Positions 16,248 through 25,114 are shown, numbered from the stretch's first letter. The stretch: 64,000 nucleotides of DNA from Curtobacterium herbarum (GCF_016907335.1 NZ_JAFBBT010000001.1:2666001-2730000); one strand, 5' to 3'. The notes: a model not told the origin generated them from the sequence alone. Program-made: numbers and translations.

Positions 16248-17233
16248 GCGTTGCTTCCTTCCGAGACGGGTTCGTTCATGCTCGCGGAGCCGACGGGTTC
16301 CCGAGTGGCGTCGTGCAGGTCTGTGGACAGATCACGGGTCGGCGTCCCCGTGTGGACGAGCCCGGCGGCCACGTCGACCGCCCCCGCCACGTCGCCGTCC
16401 GACGGGTAGAGGAGCGTCCGACCGACGACCAGCCCGCGGACGCCCGGCAGGGCGAGGGCGTCGGCCCACTTGGCGTACGTCTCGAGCGGACGGGACGCCG
16501 GGTCGCCACCGAGCAGGAGCGTCGGCAGCGTGGTCGCGGCCATCACCCGCTCCATGTCGTCGACGACCGGGATCTTCAGCCAGCTGTAGGCACTCGACTC
16601 CCCCAGGCCCGCGGCGATCGCCATCGAGGTGATCACGGCCTCGGCCGACAGGTCGTTCACGACGCTGCCGTTCCGGTGCTCGGACATGAACGGCTCGAGC
16701 ATGATCGGCAGCCGACGTGCGGCGGACTCGGTCACGGCCTTCGCGGTGGCCTCGAGCGTCGGCGCGGTGCCGGCGTCGGACAGGGCCACGCGGATGAGCA
16801 GCTTCGCGAAGTCGAACCCGGAGTCCGCGATCGACGCCGCCGAGTACGCCGTGTAGCGGTCGTCCATCTCGAAGGACGCACCGCGGAGCCCCCCGCGGTT
16901 CATCGAGCCGACGACCACCTTGTCGTCGAGGGCGCCGAGGAGCGCCAGGTCCTCCAGGATGTCGGGCGTGCCGAGCACCCCGTCGACACCGGGCCGGCCG
17001 AGGGCGACGACGAGCCGCTCGAGCAGGTCGTAGCGGTTCGCCATCGCGGCCGGGTCGTCCCGCACAGCGAGTGCACCACGGGCGGGGTGGTCCGCAGCCA
17101 CGATGAAGAGCTTGCCGTCCTCGCCCAGGAGGGGGCGCCTCCGTCGCGATGCGAGGACCGAGGCGATCCGCTCGGGGTGACCGGCGCGGGTGTCACGCAG
17201 CCGGTCGAAGTCGGAAGTGGTCAGCTCAGGCAC
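16244..17233 (-). CDS. Cgl0159-type (beta/alpha)8 protein, probable DKG-phosphate aldolase
   Basis: 329 aa. The GTG at 17233 lies inside the end of iolC, with GAGGAGG six bases before it, giving an 8-bp overlap. FIVAADHPARGA (residues about 49-60), GVLGTPDILEDLALLG, LIRVAL, IMLEPFM, WLKIPVVDDM and LLLGGDP form successive barrel strands as in class I (DeoC/LacD-like) aldolases; Lys in WLKIPV is the candidate Schiff-base residue. Actinobacterial iol operons carry this gene after iolC, where Bacillus uses IolJ, so it likely cleaves 6-phospho-5-dehydro-2-deoxy-gluconate to DHAP and malonate semialdehyde. This role is inference from context. Confidence 0.88.
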   Translation of the reverse strand: MPELTTSDFDRLRDTRAGHPERIASVLASRRRRPLLGEDGKLFIVAADHPARGALAVRDDPAAMANRYDLLERLVVALGRPGVDGVLGTPDILEDLALLGALDDKVVVGSMNRGGLRGASFEMDDRYTAYSAASIADSGFDFAKLLIRVALSDAGTAPTLEATAKAVTESAARRLPIMLEPFMSEHRNGSVVNDLSAEAVITSMAIAAGLGESSAYSWLKIPVVDDMERVMAATTLPTLLLGGDPASRPLETYAKWADALALPGVRGLVVGRTLLYPSDGDVAGAVDVAAGLVHTGTPTRDLSTDLHDATREPVGSASMNEPVSEGSNA

Positions 17234-18278
17234 GGAGCGCCTCCTCGGCGTTGGTTCCCTCGGTGTTCGTTCCCTCGGCGTTCGTTCCCTCGGTCGCCGT
17301 GCCCTGCGTCGGGTTGGCCCGCAGGAAGGCGTCGATCTCGTCGCTCGTCGGCATCGCCGTCGAGCACTCGAACCGCGTGGCGACGATCGCGCCGGCCGCG
17401 TTCGCGAACGACAGGACCCGCTCGAGCCCCCAGCCCTGCAGCAGCCCGTGCGTGAGCGCACCGCCGAAGCCGTCGCCGGAGCCGAGGCCGTTGACCACGT
17501 CGACGTGGTGCGGACGGACCTCGACGAACTCGTCGCGGGTCTTCGCGAGGACGCCCTTCGGTCCCTGCTTGACGATCGCGATCTCGACCCCGCGCTCGAG
17601 CAGGGCATCGGCCGCGCGGACCGGGTCGGACTCGCCGACGGCGACCTCGCACTCCTCGCGGTTCCCCACGGCGACGGTCGCGTGTTCGAGGGCGACGGCG
17701 ACCTCACGCGTGGCGGCCGCAGGCGTCGACCAGAACATCGAGCGGTAGTCGAGGTCCAGCACGGTGTGCACCTTGCTCGCGTGCTCCGATGCGGTCCGGG
17801 CCGCGTAGGCGACGTGGTGCGCGGTCCGGCTCGGCTCCTCGCTGAGCCCGGTGACCGTGGTCCAGAAGACCCGTGCGCGCTCGATCTCGTGCAGCGGCAG
17901 GGACTTGGCCGTGATCATCAGGTCCGGTGCCTTCGGCGCGCGGTAGAAGTAGAGCGGGAAGTCGTCCGGCGGGAAGACCTCGCAGAACGCGACCGGCGTG
18001 TTCAGTCCCTCGACGGTGTCGACGAAGTCGTTGGCGACGCCGAACTCCGGCAGCGTACGGGCGATGTACCGGCCGAACGGGTCGTTGCCGGTGCGGGTGA
18101 TGACGGCGGTGTCTGCGCCGTGCCGTGCCGCCGCGATCGCGACGTTCGTGGCGCTGCCGCCCACCGACTTCGAGAACGTCTCGACGTCTTCGAGGGGCCC
18201 GGTCTGCTGCGGGTAGATGTCGACGCTGACGCGTCCCATCGTGATCACGTCGTACGCGTGCGGTGCTTCGATCGTCAT
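17226..18278 (-). CDS. iolC: 5-dehydro-2-deoxygluconokinase
   Basis: 350 aa PfkB-family sugar kinase, first gene of the operon. N-terminal signature TMGRVSVDIYPQQTGPLEDVETFSKSVGGSATNVA (named in part: GGSATN at 40-45), catalytic loop NGLGSGDGFGG (263-273) with D269 as base. It phosphorylates DKG. The C-terminus (328-345) is a repeated TEGTN/AEGTN tail encoded by 15-bp repeats at 17241-17298, probably variable between strains and outside the fold. ATG at 18278 chosen; ten further codons upstream lack kinase similarity. An ATGTCATGACAT operator lies 67 bp upstream. Confidence 0.95.
   Translation of the reverse strand: MTIEAPHAYDVITMGRVSVDIYPQQTGPLEDVETFSKSVGGSATNVAIAAARHGADTAVITRTGNDPFGRYIARTLPEFGVANDFVDTVEGLNTPVAFCEVFPPDDFPLYFYRAPKAPDLMITAKSLPLHEIERARVFWTTVTGLSEEPSRTAHHVAYAARTASEHASKVHTVLDLDYRSMFWSTPAAATREVAVALEHATVAVGNREECEVAVGESDPVRAADALLERGVEIAIVKQGPKGVLAKTRDEFVEVRPHHVDVVNGLGSGDGFGGALTHGLLQGWGLERVLSFANAAGAIVATRFECSTAMPTSDEIDAFLRANPTQGTATEGTNAEGTNTEGTNAEEALRA
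17241..17298. repeat. 15-bp tandem repeat in the 3' end of iolC
   Basis: Three copies of GTTCCCTCGG(T/C)GTTC-type units (17254, 17269, 17284) plus a partial one. The unit length keeps frame, so copy-number change would lengthen or shorten the IolC tail without frameshift, but could affect the coupled ribosome-binding site of the next gene. Confidence 0.8.
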
Positions 18279-18344
18279 GCGACAGCAGGACCTTCCGTGC
18301 GGCTTCATCGTCGGACAGCCCGACTGTACACGACGCTTGGCCTA

Positions 18345-18356
18345 ATGTCATGACAT
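18345..18356. promoter_or_regulatory. ATGTC-AT-GACAT perfect palindrome (candidate IolR operator of the iol operon)
   Basis: A perfect 12-bp palindrome about 67 bp before the iolC start. Its core TGTCATGACA fits the C. glutamicum IolR consensus as I recall it (KGWCHTRACA). It is the strongest of the three TGTC-NN-GACA sites in the window. Confidence 0.72.
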
Positions 18357-18370
18357 GGCTGGTCCCGGTT

Positions 18371-18462
18371 GTCCGTCCCCGCTCTGCGCGGTGGCCTGAC
18401 CCCGCTCGGCGCGGTGGTCCGTCCCCGCCCGGCCCGGCGATCTGTCCCCGCCGGTCGCGGGC
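18371..18462. repeat. four 23-bp tandem repeats between iolC and rmuC
   Basis: Imperfect units of the form (g)TCCGTCCCCGC(t/c)..GCGCGGTG repeated with a 23-bp period. They occupy the divergent promoter region between the iolC operator and rmuC, and are followed by half of a GGACGGGAGGCGCG palindrome element (18465-18481). No function is evident. Confidence 0.75.
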
Positions 18463-18509
18463 ACACGGACGGGAGGCGCGGTGTCGGTGGGTCCTGCCAG
18501 GGTCGCGTC

Positions 18510-19769
18510 ATGCAGATCCTCGCCCTGGTCATCGGCCTCGTGCTCGGCGCCCTCGTCGGCGCACTCGTCGCGTGGACGCTCGCGAAGTCCCGCGCCGGTG
18601 TCGACGCCGCGGTCGCCCGCGCCACCGCCGAGGCGCTGCGCTCCCAGCTCGAGGAGTCCCGCCACGACGCCGACGACCGGCTCGACGCTCAGGACACGCA
18701 GTACCGGCGGCAGGTGGAGTCCCTCGAGCGCCGCGCAGCCGAGCTCGAGCACCTGGTGCAGCGACTCCACGGTGCGGAGTCCGCCCGGGCACAGGACGAG
18801 TCCAAGGTCCTGACAGCCCTGAGCCCGGTCGCCGACACCCTGCAGGTGATGCGCGAGAAGATCGCGGAACTCGAACGCTCCCGCAGCGAGCAGTACGGCG
18901 CGATCTCCGCCCAGCTCCGGTCCGCCGCCGAGTCCGAGGAACGCCTCCGCGCCACCGCCGAGACACTCGCCGGTGCCCTGTCGTCGAACAGCACGCGCGG
19001 GGTCTGGGGCGAGACGCAGCTGCGCAACGTGGTCGAGGCGGCGGGGCTGCTCGAACGCGTCGACTTCGACGTGCAGTCGGCCGTGACGACCTCGGCCGGC
19101 GCTGCCCGTCCGGACATGATCGTGCACCTGCCCGGCGGCAAGTCGATCGCCGTCGACGCGAAGGTGCCGTTCGCCGCCTACCTGCAGGCCTCCGAGATCC
19201 CGGCGAGTGCGACCGGGGCCGAAGCCGCACGTCGTGAACAGCTCATCGCGCAGCACGTCAAGGCGCTCCGTGCCCACGTCGACGCCCTCGCCGCGCGGGA
19301 GTACTGGTCGGGCTACGACGCCTCGCCGGAGCTCACCGTCGCGTTCATCCCGTCGGAGTCACTGATCGCCAGCGCCCTGGCCGCCGACCCGGGGCTGCTC
19401 GACCACGCCTTCCGGAAGCGTGTTGCGCTGGCCTCCCCCGTCACGCTCTGGTCGGTGCTGAAGACCGTCGCGTTCTCGTGGCAGCAGGACGTCGTCACAC
19501 AAGAGGCGCGTGAGCTCTTCACGATCTCCCGCGAACTGCACGGACGGCTCGCGACGATGGCAACCCACGTGGACAAGCTCGGCCGATCCATCCGGGGCAG
19601 TGTCGTCGACTACAACCGTTTCGTGGGGTCGCTCGAGCGGCAGGTGCTGCCGAGTGCCCGGCGGCTGTCACTGCTCGACGAGTCGAAGGTGATCGCGGAC
19701 CCGGCGAGCATCGAGGACGAGCCGCGGCTGTTGACGGCGCCGGAGCTCGTCAGCGCGACCGAGGACTGA
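18510..19769 (+). CDS. rmuC: DNA recombination protein RmuC homolog
   Basis: 419 aa from ATG 18510 (MQILALVIGLVLGALVGALVAWTLA), a single N-terminal membrane anchor at residues 1-22. Residues about 30-140 are charged and heptad-like (coiled coil), and the RmuC nuclease-like domain follows, with RGVWGETQLRNVVEAAGLLERVDF and IAVDAKVPFAAYLQA as signature blocks. RmuC limits inversions at short inverted repeats in E. coli, which is notable given how many palindromes surround it here. The longer upstream frame is not used because it reads through the 23-bp repeats. Confidence 0.92.
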   Translation: MQILALVIGLVLGALVGALVAWTLAKSRAGVDAAVARATAEALRSQLEESRHDADDRLDAQDTQYRRQVESLERRAAELEHLVQRLHGAESARAQDESKVLTALSPVADTLQVMREKIAELERSRSEQYGAISAQLRSAAESEERLRATAETLAGALSSNSTRGVWGETQLRNVVEAAGLLERVDFDVQSAVTTSAGAARPDMIVHLPGGKSIAVDAKVPFAAYLQASEIPASATGAEAARREQLIAQHVKALRAHVDALAAREYWSGYDASPELTVAFIPSESLIASALAADPGLLDHAFRKRVALASPVTLWSVLKTVAFSWQQDVVTQEARELFTISRELHGRLATMATHVDKLGRSIRGSVVDYNRFVGSLERQVLPSARRLSLLDESKVIADPASIEDEPRLLTAPELVSATED

Positions 19770-19796
19770 GCGCGGGCCGCTCGCGCTTCCCGCCAC

Positions 19797-19860
19797 CGGC
19801 CGGCCCCGGCTGCCCCGGGCTGCCCCGGCCGGCCCCGGCTGCCCCGGCCGGCCTCGGCCT
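19797..19860. repeat. CCCCGG/GGCCGG low-complexity repeat
   Basis: Alternating GGCTGCCCCGG and CCGGCCGG blocks, about 65 bp of almost pure G+C, lying between rmuC and the palindrome at 19871. It looks like slippage-generated sequence. Confidence 0.6.
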
Positions 19861-19870
19861 GCGTCGCAGA

Positions 19871-19920
19871 ACAGAAACCCGCCCGAACCACGGGATGCCG
19901 TGGTTCGGGCGGGTTCCTGT
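19871..19920. terminator. 50-bp palindrome with GAACCACGGGAT core (family B copy 1)
   Basis: Arms of 25 bases with a single mismatch, around GATG. It lies between the convergent ends of rmuC and glpX, as a bidirectional terminator would. The central half (CGAACCACGGGAT.CCGTGGTTCG) is shared with the palindrome at 31060-31111. Confidence 0.8.
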
Positions 19921-19960
19921 CGTGCGACGTCGATCGGCGCCGCGGGATCTGCTCAGCGGA

Positions 19961-20950
19961 TCAGAACCACTTCTCGGCGCGGTGGTCGGCCTGGATGCGG
20001 CGGATGGTGTTCGAGCGCGACCGCAGCACGAGCGAGTCGGTGTGGATGACGCCACGCGAACGGCGGACACCGTCGACGAGCACGCCGTCGGTGACACCGG
20101 TCGCGACGAAGAACGTGTTGTCACCGGTGACCAGGTCGTCCTGGTCGAGGACCTTGTCCAGGTCGTGGCCGGCGTCGATCGCCTTCTGGCGCTCCTCGTC
20201 GTCCTTCGGCTGGAGCTTGCCGAGCAGCACACCGCCGAGTGCCTTGATCGCGCAGGCCGTGATGATGCCTTCCGGGGTGCCGCCGACGCCGACGCACATG
20301 TCGATCGCCGAGCCGGGCAGGGCCGCCGCGATGCCACCGGCGACGTCACCGTCGAGGAGCAGTCGGGTACCGGCACCCGTCGCGCGGATGGCGCGGATGA
20401 GTTCGTCGTGGCGCGGACGGTCGAGCACGGCGACGACCATGTCCTCGAGGTCCTTGCCCTTCGCCTCGGCCAGCGCGCGGATGTTGTCGCCGATGGGCTT
20501 CTCGAGGTCCAGGACCCCGCGGCCCTCAGGACCGGCGGCGATCTTGTCCATGTAGAACACGGCGGACGGGTCGTACATCGAACCGCGGTCGGAGACGGCC
20601 ATCACCGAGATGGCGTTCTGGCGGCCGGCGGCGGTCAGCGAGGTGCCGTCGATCGGGTCGACCGCGATGTCGCAGGCCGGGCCGTGGCCGTTGCCGACGT
20701 GCTCGCCGTTGTAGAGCATCGGGGCGTTGTCCTTCTCGCCCTCGCCGATGACGACCACGCCGTCGAAGTTCACGGTGCCGAGGAACTTGCGCATCGCGTC
20801 CACCGCGGCGCCGTCGGCGAGGTTCTTCTCACCTCGGCCGACCCACGGCTGGGCCCGGATCGCAGCAGCCTCCGTCGCGCGGACGAGCTCGAGCGCGAGG
20901 TTGCGGTCGGGCTGGAGGAACAGGGAGCCGGTCTCAGTCGTGGGAGTCAC
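19961..20950 (-). CDS. glpX: class II fructose-1,6-bisphosphatase
   Basis: 329 aa from GTG 20950 (GGGGGG just upstream). GlpX motifs: [15 protein letters not shown], the metal/phosphate site [16 protein letters not shown], and [18 protein letters not shown]. It hydrolyses fructose-1,6-bisphosphate in gluconeogenesis. The divergent neighbour is fructose-bisphosphate aldolase, about 156 bp away, so two enzymes acting on the same metabolite share a control region. Confidence 0.96.
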   Translation of the reverse strand: MTPTTETGSLFLQPDRNLALELVRATEAAAIRAQPWVGRGEKNLADGAAVDAMRKFLGTVNFDGVVVIGEGEKDNAPMLYNGEHVGNGHGPACDIAVDPIDGTSLTAAGRQNAISVMAVSDRGSMYDPSAVFYMDKIAAGPEGRGVLDLEKPIGDNIRALAEAKGKDLEDMVVAVLDRPRHDELIRAIRATGAGTRLLLDGDVAGGIAAALPGSAIDMCVGVGGTPEGIITACAIKALGGVLLGKLQPKDDEERQKAIDAGHDLDKVLDQDDLVTGDNTFFVATGVTDGVLVDGVRRSRGVIHTDSLVLRSRSNTIRRIQADHRAEKWF

Positions 20951-21106
20951 ACCCCCCAGCGTACCGAGCGCCGACCGTCCGGCTTCCCCGGCGGACGGAT
21001 GTGCAGAGCGCGATCCGTCCACAGGCACCCCTGACACCGAACGCGCACCGACCGGCCCTGACTAGCATCGAACTGGACATCACCGAAGAAGTCGAAGGAG
21101 ATCCCA

Positions 21107-22135
21107 GTGCCCATCGCAACGCCGGAACAGTACGCCGAGATGATCGACCGCGCGAAGGCCGGGAAGTTCGCCTACCCCGCGGTCAACGTGTCGTCCTCGC
21201 AGACCATCAACGCGGTCCTCCAGGGACTGACCGAGGCGGGCTCCGACGGCATCATCCAGGTCACGACCGGCGGCGCCGACTACTTCGCCGGACAGACCGT
21301 GAAGAACCGGGCTGCGGGTGCACTCGCCATGGCTGCCTTCGCGCACGAAGTGGCGAAGAACTACCCGATCACGGTCGCGCTGCACACCGACCACTGCCCG
21401 AAGGACGCGCTCGACGGCTTCGTCCTGCCGCTCATCGCCGCGAGCGAGGAAGAGGTCCGCCAGGGCCGCCACCCGATCTTCCAGTCGCACATGTGGGACG
21501 GCTCGGCCGTGCCGCTCGACGAGAACATCGAGATCGCGAAGACGATGATCGAGAAGACGCGCAACATCAACGCCATCCTCGAGGTCGAGATCGGCGTCGT
21601 CGGCGGTGAAGAGGACGGCGTGCAGCACGAGGGCACGAACGACGCCCTCTACACGACGGCGAACGACGTCGAGCGTGTCGTCGAGGCACTCGGCATGGGT
21701 GACCAGGGCCGCTGGATCGCTGCGCTGACGTTCGGCAACGTGCACGGCGTCTACAAGCCGGGCAACGTCAAGCTCCGCCCCGAGCTCCTGGGCGAGATCC
21801 AGGACGCCATCGCGCAGAAGCACGGCACCGGTCAGAACCCGCTCGACCTCGTCTTCCACGGTGGCTCGGGCTCGACCGACGACGAGATCCACGAGGCCGT
21901 CCGCAACGGTGTCATCAAGATGAACATCGACACGGACACGCAGTACGCGTTCACGCGCTCGATCGCCGGGTCGATGTTCTCGAACTACGAAGGCGTCCTC
22001 AAGCTCGACGGCGAGGTCGGCAACAAGAAGCAGTACGACCCGCGTGCCTGGGGCAAGGTCGCCGAGTCCGCGATGGCCGCCCGTGTCGTCGAGGCCACGA
22101 AGGTCCTCGGTTCCGCGGGGCAGTCCCAGAGCTGA
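21107..22135 (+). CDS. fba: class II fructose-bisphosphate aldolase
   Basis: 342 aa, GTG start with AAGGAGA at ideal distance. Zinc and catalytic residues are visible in ALHTDHCPKD (His93, Asp95, His96), EVEIGVVGGEEDGV, LTFGNVHGVY and FHGGSGS, then MNIDTDTQYAF. The length is typical of the long class IIA form. It interconverts fructose-1,6-bisphosphate with GAP and DHAP, and could also handle DHAP made by inositol breakdown. The stop is embedded in the first of five 17-bp tandem repeats. Confidence 0.97.
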   Translation: MPIATPEQYAEMIDRAKAGKFAYPAVNVSSSQTINAVLQGLTEAGSDGIIQVTTGGADYFAGQTVKNRAAGALAMAAFAHEVAKNYPITVALHTDHCPKDALDGFVLPLIAASEEEVRQGRHPIFQSHMWDGSAVPLDENIEIAKTMIEKTRNINAILEVEIGVVGGEEDGVQHEGTNDALYTTANDVERVVEALGMGDQGRWIAALTFGNVHGVYKPGNVKLRPELLGEIQDAIAQKHGTGQNPLDLVFHGGSGSTDDEIHEAVRNGVIKMNIDTDTQYAFTRSIAGSMFSNYEGVLKLDGEVGNKKQYDPRAWGKVAESAMAARVVEATKVLGSAGQSQS

Positions 22136-22208
22136 GACGAGTACCGAGCTGAGACGAGTACCAAGCTGAGTCCAGTACAGAGCTGAGTCGAGTACCGAGC
22201 TCAGACCG
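22128..22208. repeat. 17-bp tandem repeats at the end of fba
   Basis: Four full units of the form (a/c)GAGCTGAGNCGAGTAC starting at 22128, 22145, 22162 and 22179, plus a partial unit. The fba stop codon (TGA 22133-22135) lies in the first unit, so the array may have grown from the gene end. Related sequence elsewhere was not seen. Confidence 0.8.
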
Positions 22209-22220
22209 GCCGGGAGGCCC

Positions 22221-22247
22221 GGGGGCGCGTCCGGCGGACGCGCCCCC
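22221..22247 (+). terminator. fba terminator hairpin
   Basis: Perfect 12-bp arms (GGGGGCGCGTCC / GGACGCGCCCCC) with a GGC loop, after the 17-bp repeats. There is no T-tract, but the stem is very stable. Confidence 0.75.
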
Positions 22248-22307
22248 GTCTGCGTCCGCCGCACGCCCACTGCACGCCGGCTCCGGACGACGTGCCACGA
22301 TGGTCGG

Positions 22308-23567
22308 ATGACCGTCGACGCCATCGCCAGCGAGTTCGCCCACTTCGTCACGGAGTCCCCCACCGCGTTCCATGCGGCGTCCGTCGCCCGTGACCGCCTG
22401 GTGGCCGCGGGGTTCACCGACCTGGACGAGACCGCGGCGTGGCCGACCGACCCGGGCGCCTACGTCGTCGTCCGCGACGGCGCGGTGATCGCTTGGCGAC
22501 TGCCGGAGAGCGCGACCGCGACGACGCCGTTCCGCATCCTCGGCGCACACACCGACTCCCCCGGCTTCCGCATCAAGCCGAACCCGACCGTCCGGGTCGG
22601 CGGCTGGGAGCAGCTCAACGTCGAGGTCTACGGCGGCCCGGTCCTGTCGACCTGGTTCGACCGCGACCTCCGCATCGCCGGCCGGGTCGTCCACCGCGAC
22701 GGCACCACCTCGCTGTTCGACACCGTCGACGCCGTCGCCCGGATCCCGAACCTGGCGATCCACCTCGACCGCGGCGCCAACGACGGTCCCGCCCTCGACA
22801 AGCAGCGGCACACCCTGCCGATCGTCGGGACCGACGGCAGCACGGGCGGCAGCGACGCGATGGCGTGGCTGCACTCCCGGCTCGGTGAGAGCGCGGTCTC
22901 GTGGGACCTCTTCTTCGCCGACGCCCAGGCGCCGTCGCGGATCGGCATCGACCGGGCGTTCCTGGCCTCGGGCCGGATGGACAACCTGACGAGCGTGCAC
23001 GCCGGTCTCCGCGGGCTGCTCGAGGCTCCGGGCGACGGCGACCACATCCCGGTCTTCGCGGCGTTCGACCACGAGGAGATCGGGTCGTCCTCGCCGTCGG
23101 GTGCGGGTGGGCCGTTCCTCGAGGACGTCCTGGCCCGCGTGCAGGAGGGCCTCGGCGCCAGCCGCTCCGACTCGGCCCGCGCCTTCCGTTCCTCGTGGCT
23201 GCTCTCCAGTGACGCCGGACACCTGGTGCACCCGAACTACTCCGAGAAGCACGACCCGACGAACCGCCCCCGGCCGGGCGGCGGCCCCCTGCTGAAGATC
23301 AGCGCGAACCAGCGGTACATGACCGAGGCGAAGGGCACCGCGGTGTTCGCTGCCGCGTGTGGAGCGGCCGGTGTCGACCACCAGCCGTTCGTCAACGTGA
23401 ACACGATCCCCGGCGGCTCGACCATCGGCCCGATCGCGGCGACCCGGTTGGGGATCCCGACGATCGACATCGGCGTCGGCCTGCTGTCGATGCACTCGGT
23501 GCGGGAGCTCGTGCACGTCGACGACCTGGCCGACCTGCACGCGGCGGTCGCGGCCTTCCTGGCCTGA
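22308..23567 (+). CDS. M18 family aminopeptidase
   Basis: 419 aa, the length of bacterial PepC/ApeB-type aspartyl aminopeptidases. Dizinc-site motifs: GAHTDSPGFRIKP (first His and Asp), AAFDHEEIGSSSPSG (catalytic Glu region) and GLLSMHSVREL (last His). It removes N-terminal residues from peptides in the cytoplasm. Starts ATG 22308 and is followed after 27 bp by an acetyltransferase gene on the same strand. Confidence 0.93.
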   Translation: MTVDAIASEFAHFVTESPTAFHAASVARDRLVAAGFTDLDETAAWPTDPGAYVVVRDGAVIAWRLPESATATTPFRILGAHTDSPGFRIKPNPTVRVGGWEQLNVEVYGGPVLSTWFDRDLRIAGRVVHRDGTTSLFDTVDAVARIPNLAIHLDRGANDGPALDKQRHTLPIVGTDGSTGGSDAMAWLHSRLGESAVSWDLFFADAQAPSRIGIDRAFLASGRMDNLTSVHAGLRGLLEAPGDGDHIPVFAAFDHEEIGSSSPSGAGGPFLEDVLARVQEGLGASRSDSARAFRSSWLLSSDAGHLVHPNYSEKHDPTNRPRPGGGPLLKISANQRYMTEAKGTAVFAAACGAAGVDHQPFVNVNTIPGGSTIGPIAATRLGIPTIDIGVGLLSMHSVRELVHVDDLADLHAAVAAFLA

Positions 23568-23594
23568 CCAGCGACCGCGTGCCAGGGTCGGACC

Positions 23595-24272
23595 ATGACG
23601 TGGAGCACGAGCGCTGACGCCCGACGGTACGGTTCGACCCTGCTGCAGGGCGAGCGGGTCCGGTTCCGTGCGCTCGAGGACCCCGACCTGGCCGACCTGG
23701 TGCGGTGGTGGCGGGACCCGGAGTGGTCGGTACTGCAGCAGATGGTCGTCCGCCCGCGGCCCGAGGCGCCGGTGACGGAACTCTTCCGGTCGTGGAGCAG
23801 CAGCGAGCGCGGCGGTGACGTCGGCTTCAGCGTCGTGGACCGCGAGTCGGACGTGCTCGTCGGGCACGTCACCCTGTTCGGTGGTGCGCTTCCGGTTCGT
23901 GCCGCGACCCTCGCGGTGATGATCGGCGCGGAGCACGTCGGCCGTGGCTACGGCACCGACGCGGTCCGGGTGCTCACGGACTACGGCTTCCGCGAGATGG
24001 GCCTGAACCGCATCGAGATCCGGGTGCACGCGTTCAACGACCGAGCACGTGCCGTGTACCGGACGGTGGGGTACCAGGAGGAGGGTGTCCGTCGAGCGGC
24101 GACGTTCCACGAAGGCCGCTTCCACGACGAGGTCGTCATGTCCGTGCTCGCCCACGAGTGGGCGGCCCGGACAGCCGCCCCGGCAGCACCGGCAGCAGAA
24201 CGCGGAGCGGCACCGACGGCAGAACAGGCCGCAGCCCCGTCACCGTCGGACGGTCAGCCCCCGGAGGCCTGA
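23595..24272 (+). CDS. GNAT N-acetyltransferase (RimJ/RimL-like)
   Basis: 225 aa. The GNAT fold covers residues about 18-185: VRFRALEDPDLADLVRWW, GHVTLFGG, the acetyl-CoA loop EHVGRGYGTDAVRVL and NRIEIRVHAFNDRARAVYRTVGYQEEGV, typical of RimJ/RimL/SpeG-type enzymes. A 35-residue Ala/Pro-rich tail is disordered. The 3' end overlaps the convergent DUF6264 gene by 19 bp. The acceptor is unknown. Confidence 0.9.
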   Translation: MTWSTSADARRYGSTLLQGERVRFRALEDPDLADLVRWWRDPEWSVLQQMVVRPRPEAPVTELFRSWSSSERGGDVGFSVVDRESDVLVGHVTLFGGALPVRAATLAVMIGAEHVGRGYGTDAVRVLTDYGFREMGLNRIEIRVHAFNDRARAVYRTVGYQEEGVRRAATFHEGRFHDEVVMSVLAHEWAARTAAPAAPAAERGAAPTAEQAAAPSPSDGQPPEA

Positions 24273-25114
24273 CGCATCATCGCCGCGACGAACCCGTCGT
24301 CCTGGAACACAACGATGACGAACACGACCGAGCTGAACACCGTCGCGACGGCTCCACCGAGCAGCGGTACCCAGAACGTCCGCTTGCCGGCCCGGAGTCG
24401 GACGACCGACCACCAGAGCACGAGGGCGAACACGACGAGCATGCCGACGGCGCTGATCATCGCGGCACCGTTGAGCGTGCCGGGGTCCTGCAGTTCCGTG
24501 TAATTCGTCTCGAGCGTCTGCCGGACGGTCGAGGCAACCGAACCGATCGACAGCGACTGCACGACGCTGACCAGGCCCATCGCCAGCAGCACGAAGGTCA
24601 GGAGCACGTCGACCGGCGAAGCACCGAGTCGGCGGCCGGCCGCTCCGTCGCGCGGGGTCGGCGCCCCGCCACGCTCACCCTGCGGCGTGCGCTCCGCCGT
24701 CCGGTTCGTCCGAGCCGTCGTCCGGTTCGTGCGCTCCGCCGTGCCGTTCGACCGGACAGCGGACGCGGCGGCCGAGGCGGCGGTGTGCTCCCGGTCCCGC
24801 TGCTCCTGGCGTTCCTGTTCGGCGAGCACGGGGTTGACCCATCCCTCGGGCGCGTACTCCCCGTACTGCGGAGCCGGACGGCCGACCACACCGGTCGCCC
24901 GGACGCCGGTCCCGTCACCGCCGGACGGACCAGCGCCGACAGGACCGGTGCCGGCCGGACCAGCGCCGGACGGACCGGCGCCGGAACCGGCGTCACCACC
25001 CGCGGAGTCGACGGATCCGTCGGAGGTGATCCGGGCCTCCCGGCCGTCCACCGCCGTCGTCGCACGCGGCGGGACCCCGGTCCAGCCGTCCGTCTGCGGA
25101 TCGGGGGCGGTCAT
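24254..25114 (-). CDS. DUF6264-like membrane protein
   Basis: 286 aa. The first 150 residues are low-complexity: a Gly/Ala/Pro repeat ([16 protein letters not shown]), the [10 protein letters not shown] motif seen in this actinobacterial family, and charged R/T/N repeats. Three membrane segments follow (about 172-192, 215-235, 250-272). The function is unknown. ATG at 25114 overlaps the ispH stop (ATGA), so the two are coupled. The domain name is from memory of the family. Confidence 0.75.
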   Translation of the reverse strand: MTAPDPQTDGWTGVPPRATTAVDGREARITSDGSVDSAGGDAGSGAGPSGAGPAGTGPVGAGPSGGDGTGVRATGVVGRPAPQYGEYAPEGWVNPVLAEQERQEQRDREHTAASAAASAVRSNGTAERTNRTTARTNRTAERTPQGERGGAPTPRDGAAGRRLGASPVDVLLTFVLLAMGLVSVVQSLSIGSVASTVRQTLETNYTELQDPGTLNGAAMISAVGMLVVFALVLWWSVVRLRAGKRTFWVPLLGGAVATVFSSVVFVIVVFQDDGFVAAMMRQASGG

